This document shows, piece after piece, positions 7,479-16,150 of a stretch of DNA of 64,000 nucleotides. The position numbers and the translations under genes are program-made. The notes beneath the pieces were generated by a model. It was not told where the DNA came from. It searched no databases and saw only the letters and a list, made by a program, of their open reading frames with translations. The number at the start of each line of letters is the position of its first letter. The stretch's first letter is position 1. This stretch comes from JAWVFM01 sp038237625 (GTDB lineage: Bacteria > Actinomycetota > Thermoleophilia > Solirubrobacterales > 70-9), in NCBI GenBank assembly GCA_038237625.1, contig JBBRYM010000011.1, positions 1 through 64,000 on the forward strand. The letters run 5' to 3'.

Positions 7479-8575
7479 CCGGCTACGGCGCCGACGTGCT
7501 CGGCTTCCCAGCGGGCGTACTCGTCCGTGAAGTAGCGCAGGCGGATCTTCTTGAACTCGGTTGACGAGTAAAGGACCGCGCGGTCCTCGCCATGGAGGCC
7601 ATGCTCGTCGGCGATCGAGTCGAGGACCGCGTCGCACTCCTCCTTTGAGCGCCCGTGGGCCATGGTGAACACCGAGTACGGCCAATCCGGGTACGTGGGT
7701 CGCTGGTAGCAGTGGGAGACCCCCCGGACGGCTGCCATCCGCCCACCGACCTCGGCGATCTCCTCCTCGGACACCCGCCATACCCCCATGCCGTTGGCCG
7801 AGAAACCGGCACGGCGGTGGTAGAGGATGGCGGCGACCCGGCGCAGGATCTTGCGCTCGACCATACCCTGGAGGTGGCCGAGGAGCTCCAAAGTCGTCAT
7901 GCCAACCTCCGCGGCCGCCTCGTCGTATGGCCGCTCGACGACGGCCATGGGACCCTGGAGGGCGCGGATGACGGCGATGTCGCACTCGTCATACGGCTGC
8001 GCCTCCAGTTCACGCGGCGGCGCGGCCTGGGCGACCGCGGCGAGCGCGTCGGTCCCGCCCTCCATCTCCAGGTTCATGTTGATCTTGAAGAGCGTCAGCG
8101 TCGGGAGCTGGCGGATCGACTCCGCCTCGGTCAGATCCTGGAGGACCTCGAGGGTGCCCCCGAGCCCGAGCTCGGAGTCGGGTGGCGTCGCGATGGTGAA
8201 CCAGAGGTTGAACTCGTGGGTCCGCAGGTAGTTGTGAGAGACGCCAGGATGGGAGTTGATGATCTTTGCGGCGCGGTGCGGGTTGTCGGAGTCGACCTTC
8301 GCCGCGACCAGCATCGAGGAGTAGCCGAGTGCGCGGGTGTCGAAGATCGGGGTGATCTCGCGGATGATCCGCTCGTCCAGAAGCCGCTGAGTTCGCTTCA
8401 TGGTCTCGCCGAGATCGAGGCCGGCCGCTTTCGCGACCGCCGCGAAGGGATGCTCGCCGAGCGGGAAGCTCGACTGCAGCAGGTTCATCAGCCGCTTGTC
8501 GTTCTCGTCAAGGGGGATCGCAGCGCCGCCTTTGCGAGAGCGAAGCTTCGGCCGCGCAGCACCTACTGAAGCCAC
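7475..8575 (-). CDS. Siroheme decarboxylase, AhbA-AhbB (NirD-NirL-like) fusion
   Basis: 366 residues made of two tandem Lrp/AsnC-like units. Unit 1 (about 20-185) has DENDKRLMNLLQSSFPL and FKINMNLEMEG; unit 2 (about 195-350) has DECDIAVIRALQGPMAV, LQGMVERKILRRVAAILYHRRAGFSANGMGVW and CYQRPTYPDWPYSVFTMAHG, characteristic of siroheme decarboxylases. These remove two acetate carboxyls from siroheme to give 12,18-didecarboxysiroheme in the alternative haem pathway or in haem d1 synthesis. Separate AhbA and AhbB are usual; fused NirDL forms are known. GTG start at 8575, overlapping hemB by 13 nt. The location between hemB and hemL supports a tetrapyrrole role rather than transcriptional regulation. 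Confidence 0.85.
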   Translation of the reverse strand: MASVGAARPKLRSRKGGAAIPLDENDKRLMNLLQSSFPLGEHPFAAVAKAAGLDLGETMKRTQRLLDERIIREITPIFDTRALGYSSMLVAAKVDSDNPHRAAKIINSHPGVSHNYLRTHEFNLWFTIATPPDSELGLGGTLEVLQDLTEAESIRQLPTLTLFKINMNLEMEGGTDALAAVAQAAPPRELEAQPYDECDIAVIRALQGPMAVVERPYDEAAAEVGMTTLELLGHLQGMVERKILRRVAAILYHRRAGFSANGMGVWRVSEEEIAEVGGRMAAVRGVSHCYQRPTYPDWPYSVFTMAHGRSKEECDAVLDSIADEHGLHGEDRAVLYSSTEFKKIRLRYFTDEYARWEAEHVGAVAG

Positions 8576-9534
8576 TGCGCCGCCTCCTTCGCGAAGTAGG
8601 TGACGATCACGTCGGCGCCGGCGCGGCGAATGGCGATCAGCGACTCGAGCACGGCTGCCTGGCCGTCGATCCAGCCCTTTTCGGCGGCCGCCTTCAGCAT
8701 CGAGTACTCGCCCGATACGTGGTAGGCGGCGAGCGGCGCTCCGGTCTCGTCCTTCACGCGGCGGATCACGTCGAGGTAGGGCAGGGCAGGCTTCACCATG
8801 ACCATGTCGGCGCCCTCGGAGAGGTCGAGCTTCGCCTCGCGGACCGCCTCGAGCGCGTTGCGGGGGTTCATCTGGTAGCTGCGGCGATCGCCGAACTCCG
8901 GCGTCGATTCCGCCGCCTCGCGAAACGGGCCGTAGAAGGCGGAGGCGTACTTGGCGCTGTAGGCGACGATTGCGGTGTTGGGATGCCCCTCCTCGTCGAG
9001 CTGGAAGCGAATCGCGCCGACCCGCCCGTCCATCATGTCGGAGGGCGCGACCGCGTCGGCGCCGGCCTCCGCGTGAGAGATCGCGGTCTTGGCCAGCAGT
9101 TCGACCGTGACGTCATTGTCGACGTCGCCGTCGCGTACGAACCCGCAGTGTCCGTGCGAGGTGTACTCGCAAAGGCAGACATCGGTGATCACCACGAGCT
9201 CAGGATGAGCCTCCTTCAGGGCTCGCACCGCCATCTGGATCACGCCCTCGTCGTCGTAGGCGCCCGAGCCGATGTCGTCCTTGACGGTGGGGATCCCGAA
9301 GAGCAGGACGCTTCCGATCCCGGCGCTCTGAAGCTCGGTGGTTTCCGCGACCAGCTCGGAGATCGAGAAGCGCTCGATGCCGGGCATCGAAGGGACCTCT
9401 TCGCGCACCCCTTCTCCCGCGACGACGAAGAGGGGCTGGATCAGATGCTTCGACGAGAGCTCGGTCTCGGACACGAGATCGCGGAGCGCTTGGGTTCGGC
9501 GCAGGCGCCGCAGGCGGGTGGCGGGAAAGCTCAC
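8563..9534 (-). CDS. hemB: Delta-aminolevulinic acid dehydratase (porphobilinogen synthase)
   Basis: 323 residues. It condenses two aminolevulinates to porphobilinogen. Motifs: LIQPLFVVAGEG, the metal-site segment ITDVCLCEYTSHGHCG (cysteines of a Zn-type enzyme), APSDMMDGRVGAIR, the Schiff-base lysines in VAYSAKYASAFYGPFREA and MVMVKPALPYLD, and YHVSGEYSML. The GTG at 9534 gives the family start VSFPATRLRRLRRTQALRDL; longer readings upstream overlap the ABC permease. It is first of the haem genes, with 23 nt separating it from the permease. Confidence 0.95.
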   Translation of the reverse strand: MSFPATRLRRLRRTQALRDLVSETELSSKHLIQPLFVVAGEGVREEVPSMPGIERFSISELVAETTELQSAGIGSVLLFGIPTVKDDIGSGAYDDEGVIQMAVRALKEAHPELVVITDVCLCEYTSHGHCGFVRDGDVDNDVTVELLAKTAISHAEAGADAVAPSDMMDGRVGAIRFQLDEEGHPNTAIVAYSAKYASAFYGPFREAAESTPEFGDRRSYQMNPRNALEAVREAKLDLSEGADMVMVKPALPYLDVIRRVKDETGAPLAAYHVSGEYSMLKAAAEKGWIDGQAAVLESLIAIRRAGADVIVTYFAKEAAQWLQ

Positions 9535-9557
9535 CGGGGGAATTCTAGGCCCGAAAC

Positions 9558-10907
9558 TCACGAGAACCGTCGAAGCGCCACCCGCGCAAGCGCCGTGTAG
9601 GCGAGCGCCAGCACCGCGAGGTGCACCAGGGCGGGGCCCAGGCCGGAGGCGGCTGGGTCGAGCGCGGCCGACAGCGCCGTCTCGGCAGCGTGGAACGGAA
9701 AGAGCGCCCGAACCACCTCGAGCGCATGGAAGAGCCCGGCGCTGACGGTCCCGGACGGCACCAGCGACAGGAAGGCGATCGGCAGCGAGACCATGAATGC
9801 CAGCAGCGAGCTGGCGCGGACCTCCCCCGCCCCGGCGCCGATCGCTGCGCCGAAGGCCGCCCAAGCTGCGCCACCGAGGACGATCGCCGGTAAGAACAGT
9901 CCCACCCGCGACCAATCGACCTCGACGAAGATGGAGAGCCCCGCGAGCATCACGAGTGTCACCGCGATCGAGGCGACAACGCCCAGGGCGATCTTCTCGC
10001 CCAGCAGCGCAAAGCGTCCAACGAGTCCGCGGGTGAGCCGCGCGAATGCATTCTCCTCGCGCTCGAGCGCCAGGGAACCGGCGACCAGCAGGACGGTCAC
10101 GAACATCAGCGTGAAAGTTGCCGCCACCGCGATGGCGAAGGTGTCGAGACTGGGGGGCGATCCGGAGACGATGTCCTTGCGGACGGCGATCGGGTGGGCA
10201 ACCGAGCGCAGGAGTGGCTTCGCCAGGTTCAGGTTCTGCTCAGCGAGGCGGGAAAAGGTGATGACCTGCTGGAGGGGTTGGGCAAAGGGGTCGTGGGGCC
10301 CGAGCTCCGCCGCGATCGCGTGCAGGATGCCTCCCGCCTTCGACAGGCCGAGGATGTCGATCGTCTGGCCCAGCAGGCTGAGGTTGCCGCCGTTGACGAT
10401 CAGGTCGAGGTAGCTGGCGGCGGTGCCGACCACCGCCTTGGAGATCTTCAGATTTGCCCTTGTAACGAGCGAGCTGATGCGGTCGTCAACCAGACCAGCC
10501 TTGACCGGGTCCTCCTCGTTCACCAGAACCCGCACGTAGGGCTGCTGGGGGCTGAGGCCCGCAAGCGATTCGAGGCGGGTGACGAGATCCGGCGGCAGGA
10601 TCAGCGCGCCGAGGACGTCCCCGGACTGGACCATGTCGCGGGCCTGCTGCTCGCTGGAAACCGGAATGCAGTCGATCTTGTCGCAGAGCTCCGACCGCGC
10701 GCCGACGACGTCGAAGTTCTTGCCGCCGAGGTTGAGTGGCGTGCCGGTGGGAACCTCGTTCAGGAATGCGACCCGCGGCTTCTCGGGCCCGCGCGAAAGC
10801 GCAAAGCCGATCAGCACCGCGATCGCGATCGGGTAGATCACGAGCAGGGCCGTCACCAGCGGCGAGCGGCGGAGGATCTGAAGGTCCTTGAGCAAGAGCC
10901 AGCGCAT
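9558..10907 (-). CDS. ABC-2 type transporter permease
   Basis: 449 residues. A first membrane helix (about 18-38) is followed by a large extracytoplasmic loop of about 230 residues. Then come five or so helices in the C-terminal part (FTLMFVTVLLVAGSLALERE, ALGVVASIAVTLVMLAGLSI, LFLPAIVLGGAAWAAFGAAI, LLAFMVSLPIAFLSLVPSGT and a last helix). The ERE-NAFARLTRG segment after the second helix is typical of ABC-2/NatB-like permeases. The ATG overlaps the ATPase stop (ATGA), so the pair forms one exporter. Cargo unknown. Its place at the head of the haem/respiratory cluster is suggestive only. Confidence 0.82.
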   Translation of the reverse strand: MRWLLLKDLQILRRSPLVTALLVIYPIAIAVLIGFALSRGPEKPRVAFLNEVPTGTPLNLGGKNFDVVGARSELCDKIDCIPVSSEQQARDMVQSGDVLGALILPPDLVTRLESLAGLSPQQPYVRVLVNEEDPVKAGLVDDRISSLVTRANLKISKAVVGTAASYLDLIVNGGNLSLLGQTIDILGLSKAGGILHAIAAELGPHDPFAQPLQQVITFSRLAEQNLNLAKPLLRSVAHPIAVRKDIVSGSPPSLDTFAIAVAATFTLMFVTVLLVAGSLALEREENAFARLTRGLVGRFALLGEKIALGVVASIAVTLVMLAGLSIFVEVDWSRVGLFLPAIVLGGAAWAAFGAAIGAGAGEVRASSLLAFMVSLPIAFLSLVPSGTVSAGLFHALEVVRALFPFHAAETALSAALDPAASGLGPALVHLAVLALAYTALARVALRRFS

Positions 10908-11620
10908 CAGTGGCCCTTCTGGCGGAGGAAGGCGACGAAGGCCCGTTCGAAGTCGCTGTCCGAGCCGCCGGCGGCGGCGTGGAGCTCGGAGGGGGAGCCG
11001 TCGAAGAGCGACTCGCCATCGGCCAGGACCAGCAGGCGGTTGCCGTAGCGCTCGGCTTCGGCGATGTTGTGCGTGGAGAAGATCACGGTGGTGCCGGCGC
11101 CGGCAAGGGCAAGCACGAACTCCCACAGCCGCTCGCGCTGGCGCGGATCGAGGCCGGTCGTGGGCTCGTCGAGAAGCAGAGCCGCCGGCTTCGCCAGAAG
11201 GCCGATGGCGATGTTGACGCGCTGCTGGTTGCCGCCCGAGAGCGTGGCGACCTGGTCGTCGCTGCGCTCGGCGAGGCTCGTCTGCTCGAGCATCCGATTC
11301 ACCGCGCCCTCCACGTCGGGGACCTTTTCCAAACGCGCGAACAGCCGCAGGTTCTCGGCGACGGTCAGGCGACGATACAGGGCGGCCTGCTGGGGGACGA
11401 ATCCGACCTCGCCGGGGGGCTGGGAGACAGTGCCCGAGTCGGGCCGCCTGATGCCCGCGAGAATTGACAGCAGCGTGGTCTTGCCCGCGCCATTGGGCCC
11501 GATGACCGCGATCACCTCACCGCGGGCTGCATTGAAGGAAACGCCCCGAAGCGCCTCCCGGCCGCCGAAGCGCTTGACCACGTCGCGGACCTCGATCGCC
11601 GCGCTCGCCTGCTCGCTCAT
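10907..11620 (-). CDS. ABC transporter ATP-binding protein
   Basis: 237 residues. Walker A GPNGAGKTTLL, Q-loop in VGFVPQQAALYRRLTV, signature LSGGNQQRVNIA, Walker B ALLLDEPTTGLDP, and H-loop STHNIAEAE. Organisation is that of DrrA/NatA-type exporters. ATG at 11620 chosen (MSEQASAAIEVRDVVKRFGG). It forms an exporter with the permease that overlaps it by 3 nt. It is the first gene of the minus-strand cluster and is divergent from ymdB, with 59 nt between. Confidence 0.9.
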   Translation of the reverse strand: MSEQASAAIEVRDVVKRFGGREALRGVSFNAARGEVIAVIGPNGAGKTTLLSILAGIRRPDSGTVSQPPGEVGFVPQQAALYRRLTVAENLRLFARLEKVPDVEGAVNRMLEQTSLAERSDDQVATLSGGNQQRVNIAIGLLAKPAALLLDEPTTGLDPRQRERLWEFVLALAGAGTTVIFSTHNIAEAERYGNRLLVLADGESLFDGSPSELHAAAGGSDSDFERAFVAFLRQKGH

Positions 11621-11679
11621 CGACTGAACGCTATCCCCCGGGCGGCGCCGGTCTAGGCTTGCCCCGTTATGAGTAAGCG

Positions 11680-12459
11680 ATGAGGCTGCTCTTCTTTGGC
11701 GACGTATGCGGCAAGCCGGGCCGTCAGGGCCTGGCTGCGGCCCTTCCCCGCCTGCGCGACAGGTTCTCTGCGGACCTGGTGATCGCCAACGGCGAGAACA
11801 CCGCCGGCGGCGTCGGCATAACCGAGCGCACCGCCAACGAGCTCTTCGGCAACGGCGTCGACGTCATCACTACGGGCAACCACGTCTATCGCCACCGCGA
11901 CATCTATCCCTTCCTGGACAACTCCGAGCGGGTCATCAGGCCCGCCAACTATCCGGCACAGAACCCGGGCCGCGGTCACGTGATCGTTGACGTGGCGGGC
12001 GCGCGGCTCGGCGTCATCAACCTCAGCGGCGCGGTGACGCTGCAGGTTGCCCGCTCGCCGTTCGCCGAAGCCGATGCCCTTCTCGATCGCCTGTCGGAAA
12101 GGGCGGATGCGTTTTTCGTCGACTTCCACGCCGAGGTGACCAGCGAGAAGGTCGCCATGGGTTGGTACCTCGACGGCCGGGTCGCGGCGGTCGTCGGCAC
12201 CCACACACACATCCCCACGGCCGACGCCCGCGTCCTTCCGGGCGGCACGGCGTTCGTCAGCGACGCGGGCATGACCGGCTCGCGAAACGGCGTGCTCGGT
12301 GCGCGTCACGATCAGGTGCTGGAGCGGATGATCACGCAGATGCCGGTTCGCTTCGAGGGTGCCGAAGGCGACGTCTGGGTGAATGCCGTGGCGATCGAGG
12401 TCGGCGGCGACGGCCTCGCCCGCTCGATCGAACAGATCATCGAGCCCGCAGAGGAGTAG
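11680..12459 (+). CDS. ymdB: YmdB-family metallophosphoesterase (TIGR00282)
   Basis: 259 residues. Starts MRLLFFGDVCGKPGRQGL. Metal ligands are seen in GDVCG, IANGENTAGG, TTGNHVYRHRDIYP, DFHAEVTSEK and VVGTHTHIPTAD. The family hydrolyses 2',3'-cyclic nucleotides in vitro and affects biofilm and sporulation decisions in Bacillus. Length is normal. The ATG at 11680 matches the family start. The 3' end overlaps the convergent glycosyltransferase gene by 23 nt. Confidence 0.9.
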   Translation: MRLLFFGDVCGKPGRQGLAAALPRLRDRFSADLVIANGENTAGGVGITERTANELFGNGVDVITTGNHVYRHRDIYPFLDNSERVIRPANYPAQNPGRGHVIVDVAGARLGVINLSGAVTLQVARSPFAEADALLDRLSERADAFFVDFHAEVTSEKVAMGWYLDGRVAAVVGTHTHIPTADARVLPGGTAFVSDAGMTGSRNGVLGARHDQVLERMITQMPVRFEGAEGDVWVNAVAIEVGGDGLARSIEQIIEPAEE

Positions 12460-14080
12460 CCGTTCCGGGCGCGTCGGAGCTGCGCTCGCCGATGACCAGC
12501 GCGAGGAGCAGGAAGGGCAGAAACCAGGGGATGTAGAGGTAGAACCAGTGCTTGAGGATCAGCTCGACGCCGATCATCACGAGGGCCGCCAGGGCCGCGA
12601 CCTGACGGAAGGTGCGGCGGCGCGGCACGAAGGCGATGGCGACGCCAAGGACCGCAACGGCGGCGCCCACCGCATCTCGCAGCCAGCCAAGGCTCGCATC
12701 CTGCCCCCAGATCGAGAAGGGGGAGCTGCGGTTCGCCTGCGAGCCGATGGTTCGGTCCAGGAACGTACCGAGGCCCGGGTCGATCGCCGGGCCTGCGAGC
12801 AGCAACGCTGAGATCACGACGAACGCAATCGTGAAAAGCCGGGTCTGGCGGCCGAGCGCCACCTCGCGCAGCCGCTGCCACGCTCCACCGGGAAGCGGGC
12901 TCTCGTCATCGCGTACCCCGGTTGCGAGCAGGGGCGCGAGCGGCAGGGGCGCGAACTTGGTCAGCCCGGCGATTGCGGCCATGCCGCCGCGGCCCACCGG
13001 GGAGTCGATGAGCAGGAGCGTGCCCACCAAGAACGCCGAGACCAGCTCGTCGTTGGAGTTCGACTCCAGCGCGTAGGCGGTGTAGGGACAGGCAGCCCAG
13101 GCGAAGGCGAGGATCGTGCCGAGGCGGATTCCTTCGGGACCTGGGCGGATCCGCCGGCCGATCAGGAAAAGGCCAGCGATGGTGATGAGGTCGAAGGCGA
13201 CCGCCGCTGCGTGGGCGGAGGGGAGGTCATCCCAGTTTCCCGACCACGGCAGCGCCAGCTCGAACGGGACGTACGCGTAGTAGTTCGCCGGGCCGTAGGT
13301 ATCGCCGTAGGAGTTGTCGTCGGGGAACTGTCCGGCTCCGTAGATCGGCTCTCCGTGCGTCACGTGGTCGGCCCCGGTGACCCCCGAGTAGCCGACGTCG
13401 ATCACGTTGGAGTCGGCGATGTTCAGCGCCACCCGAAACGCGATCAGGAACACGACGGCGATGGCGAGCCAGGAGGTCGAGAGGCTCGGCCGCAGCGTCT
13501 GCCCCTTGCCGCGGAACCCGATCCACGCCATCCGCGCCGCGATGTAGAGCAGGACTGGGTAAGCCAGCGGAACCGAGACCCCGATGTTTCCCCGGTTGAA
13601 GAAGTACTGGGAGATGCCGAACGCGAGCACCGCGACCAGGTCGAGATGGGCGATGCGCCCGAGTCGGCGGTAGTCGAGGAGCCCAAGCAGGAAGAAGGCG
13701 CACAGCGGCAGCCACACGTAGGGCGCATTGACCTTTCGCCCAAACGCTCCCGGATAGCCACGGGCCATGCTCCACGCGACCTGATAGCCGGTCCACGACT
13801 CGAGGATCGCCCCGGTTTCGGCATCCACTATCTCGAGGGCGAGCTCCCGGTCGCCCTTGAAGAAGCCGACCTCCCACCGCCCGTTCTTCAGGGTCGGCGA
13901 CGGGACCAGGTTGCCGTTGGCGGCTTCTTCGTGCTGGACGTCGGGCGCGTGGCTGGCGATATCGCTGATATCGGCCTTGGTGAGCTTGTGGACGGGGGCG
14001 TGCGCCGCTACGGCCCCGGAGGGCAGGAACAGGGCGACGCTGGCGGCCGCAAGAGCCCCCGCGAGCCCTGCTCGGCTCAT
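12437..14080 (-). CDS. Polytopic membrane protein, probable glycosyltransferase, with N-terminal PepSY-like domain
   Basis: 547 residues. A signal sequence (ALFLPSGAVAAHA) is followed by an outward segment (about 30-110). Its pattern (GRWEVGFFKGD, then VDAETGAILESWTG) resembles PepSY domains. Ten or so membrane helices follow. Loop motifs such as HGEPIYGAGQFPDDNSYGDTYGP and ESNSNDELVSA resemble GT-C lipid-linked sugar transferases (DUF2029/GT87-like). Overlaps: ATGA with the GtrA gene upstream and 23 nt with convergent ymdB. With GtrA and a phosphodiesterase it forms an envelope-glycan cluster. Substrate not determinable. Confidence 0.65.
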   Translation of the reverse strand: MSRAGLAGALAAASVALFLPSGAVAAHAPVHKLTKADISDIASHAPDVQHEEAANGNLVPSPTLKNGRWEVGFFKGDRELALEIVDAETGAILESWTGYQVAWSMARGYPGAFGRKVNAPYVWLPLCAFFLLGLLDYRRLGRIAHLDLVAVLAFGISQYFFNRGNIGVSVPLAYPVLLYIAARMAWIGFRGKGQTLRPSLSTSWLAIAVVFLIAFRVALNIADSNVIDVGYSGVTGADHVTHGEPIYGAGQFPDDNSYGDTYGPANYYAYVPFELALPWSGNWDDLPSAHAAAVAFDLITIAGLFLIGRRIRPGPEGIRLGTILAFAWAACPYTAYALESNSNDELVSAFLVGTLLLIDSPVGRGGMAAIAGLTKFAPLPLAPLLATGVRDDESPLPGGAWQRLREVALGRQTRLFTIAFVVISALLLAGPAIDPGLGTFLDRTIGSQANRSSPFSIWGQDASLGWLRDAVGAAVAVLGVAIAFVPRRRTFRQVAALAALVMIGVELILKHWFYLYIPWFLPFLLLALVIGERSSDAPGTATPLRAR

Positions 14081-14592
14081 CGAAATGTCCAGAGCTTGTT
14101 GCCGAGGAAGTTGAACGGCATTGCGGTGGCGACCGCGATCGCCTGCGCCGGCAGGTCCCCGAGACCCGCCACGTCGGCCAGGAGGTAGAGGACGGCGAGG
14201 TTGATCGCGAGCGCGGCGAGCGACACCCCGAAGAACCGCGCCGCCTGGAAGCCCGCGTGGCCCTCTGACCCTCGGAACGTCCAGATCCGGTTGAGGGCGA
14301 AGTTGTTGGTCACGGCAACGCAGAAGGCGCCCACCGCGGCGGAGAGGTGATGGACGCCGGCACCCTTCACGAGCGCCGTGAAGGCGATCAGGTTGACGAC
14401 GTAGCCGGAGCCGCCGACGACGCCGAACTTGAAAAGCTGGATCCAGTTCTGCGGCCGGCGGGTCCCAAGGTGGACCCGGCGGATGATCTCCCACGTGCTC
14501 GCCGCGGCGGCGGCAATGACACCCGACTCCCGTGGCTCAGCGGGCCCAGGGCTCGGCGCCGGCACGTTCTCAGGGCGCGGCTGCGAGGACAC
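14077..14592 (-). CDS. GtrA family membrane protein
   Basis: 171 residues. After about 45 polar residues come four membrane helices with the GtrA pattern: IQLFKFGVVGGSGYVVNLI, FCVAVTNNFALNRIWTFR, FGVSLAALAINLAVLYLLAD, and ATAMPFNFLGNKLWTFR at the C-terminus. The repeated N-F-x-x-N-x-x-WTF is diagnostic. GtrA proteins are thought to flip undecaprenyl-phosphate-linked sugars for cell-surface glycosylation. A GTG at 14592 is taken as start; it overlaps the upstream phosphodiesterase by 23 nt. The downstream glycosyltransferase overlaps by 4 nt. Confidence 0.88.
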   Translation of the reverse strand: MSSQPRPENVPAPSPGPAEPRESGVIAAAAASTWEIIRRVHLGTRRPQNWIQLFKFGVVGGSGYVVNLIAFTALVKGAGVHHLSAAVGAFCVAVTNNFALNRIWTFRGSEGHAGFQAARFFGVSLAALAINLAVLYLLADVAGLGDLPAQAIAVATAMPFNFLGNKLWTFR

Positions 14593-16150
14593 TCGTCCCC
14601 TCCTCGTCCTTCGGCATCGCGAGCCCGAAGTGGCCCAGGACCAAGCCCGCCGCGTCGGCAATCGTCCACTGCCGCCGGGCATCGGGATCGAAGCCCTCGA
14701 CCCCCACGGCGAGGAGAGGGCCGAGCGAATCGCCCGCCGCGAGCGCGCCGTGGCTGCCCCCACCGGCATGCGAGGCCCCTCCCCAGTCCACGCACTCGCT
14801 GCCCTCGGCCAGTGAAATAAGCACGTCTCCGGCCTGGGGAGCATTGAGGGCTGCCCAGAGACGGCCGAAGGCGTCGGGGTAGTCGGGGGTGACGACCTCC
14901 AAGCCCTCCACCCGCGCGTCGAGGACGCGCCGGTCTCCGTGGAACTCCCAGCCTGCGTCGCGCAGGTCACGCACGGCGTCACCGGGGCGAAACCGAAGCT
15001 GGGCCCCGGCCCGCTCGACGACGGCCTGCACTCGGTCACGCGAGCCATCCCGCAGCGCGGTCCGTTCGAGCGGTCGCCCCTTGTCGTCGGCGAGCCACGC
15101 CTGGAGGTCCACGTCGTCGAGCTCCGCGAGGTCCTCGCGTACCCCGGCGTGGACCGCCGCGAAGCGCTCGCCCTTGGCGAGCACGTAGACCGAGCCCGCC
15201 CTGGCGCTCGGGCTCACGGCGATCTCCGGCTCGGCCCCCGGCTCCTCCGCCGGGGTGAAGACGCGCCAGTTCGAGCCGAGCGCCTCGATCAGGTTGAGCT
15301 CCCGCTCAACCGCGGTCTGGGCATGGTCGGCCAGGAGGATCACAGCGTGGCTCGAGAGAAATTCGTCCATACCGCCGTTGGCCTGCACCAGCTCCCCGAA
15401 GGCGGCGTCGGCCAGAGCGATCGAATCCTCTGTGGCCGCTGGTCCGAACGCGTGCGAGTGGTGGTCGTTGTCGGGAAGCGAGAAGAGGAGGAAGTCGTAG
15501 AGGTCTTCGCGCACCAGCTCGCGAGCGACGCAGGCCGAGTACGCGTCGCGCGTTCCGGGACGGGCGAGGGTGGGCTTGCAGGCGACCCTGCGACTCGAGT
15601 ACAGCTCGCCGTAGAAGAGCTCGTCGGGGCCCCAGACCGCGTGGCGAAAGCTCGCGGCGAGGGCGACGCGGCGCATCAGCCCCTCCAAGCCGATCTCATG
15701 ACGGCGCCTGCCGCGGTAGATCAGAAACGGGGTGCAGGCGGTGCGTACGCCGGCGTCGCCCAAAACCTCGAACACCGTCTGCGCCTCGGCGGAGAGGTGC
15801 GCCATGTTCATGTCGTAGACGATGTCGTAGAGAGTGCGGATCAGGCCCAGGGCGCGGGTGGCCTCGAACGAGGAGCCGTACTCCACGTAGCGTCCTTCCA
15901 CCCGGTGAAACCAGTTCACGGCGCTGATCCCGTGGCCGTCCGGGCGCAGTCCGGTCGTCATCTCCGAGCTCGCCACCGGGGTCACCGACGGAAACGTCGA
16001 AACGCAGTCGCGGACGAGGGAGCCCCTGTGGATGAGCTCTTCGAAGTTGGGCGCCGCCCCCGAGGCCACGGCCTGCTCCAGCATGTCGACCCGAAGCGCA
16101 TCCACCATCACCAGGACAAGCTTGCGCCCGCTCCAATTACGGGCTGCCAT
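14570..16150 (-). CDS. Alkaline phosphatase superfamily protein (nucleotide pyrophosphatase/phosphodiesterase-like)
   Basis: 526 residues. KLVLVMVDALRVDML supplies the first metal-binding Asp, and STFPSVTPVASSEMTTG holds the nucleophile Thr/Ser. Further metal ligands lie in FSLPDNDHHSHAFGP and VILLADHAQT, and in the late histidine of SHAGGGSHGALAAGDS. This is the layout of type I phosphodiesterases. No signal peptide is visible, so the enzyme is probably cytoplasmic or membrane-associated. ATG at 16150 overlaps the upstream small membrane protein (ATGA). Substrate unknown; the GtrA and glycosyltransferase neighbours point to envelope glycan or lipid metabolism. Confidence 0.8.
   Translation of the reverse strand: MAARNWSGRKLVLVMVDALRVDMLEQAVASGAAPNFEELIHRGSLVRDCVSTFPSVTPVASSEMTTGLRPDGHGISAVNWFHRVEGRYVEYGSSFEATRALGLIRTLYDIVYDMNMAHLSAEAQTVFEVLGDAGVRTACTPFLIYRGRRRHEIGLEGLMRRVALAASFRHAVWGPDELFYGELYSSRRVACKPTLARPGTRDAYSACVARELVREDLYDFLLFSLPDNDHHSHAFGPAATEDSIALADAAFGELVQANGGMDEFLSSHAVILLADHAQTAVERELNLIEALGSNWRVFTPAEEPGAEPEIAVSPSARAGSVYVLAKGERFAAVHAGVREDLAELDDVDLQAWLADDKGRPLERTALRDGSRDRVQAVVERAGAQLRFRPGDAVRDLRDAGWEFHGDRRVLDARVEGLEVVTPDYPDAFGRLWAALNAPQAGDVLISLAEGSECVDWGGASHAGGGSHGALAAGDSLGPLLAVGVEGFDPDARRQWTIADAAGLVLGHFGLAMPKDEEGTSVLAAAP

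Noticed and set aside
7475..8575. Lrp/AsnC-type transcription regulators
   Set aside because: Both units match siroheme decarboxylases better, and the gene lies between hemB and hemL.
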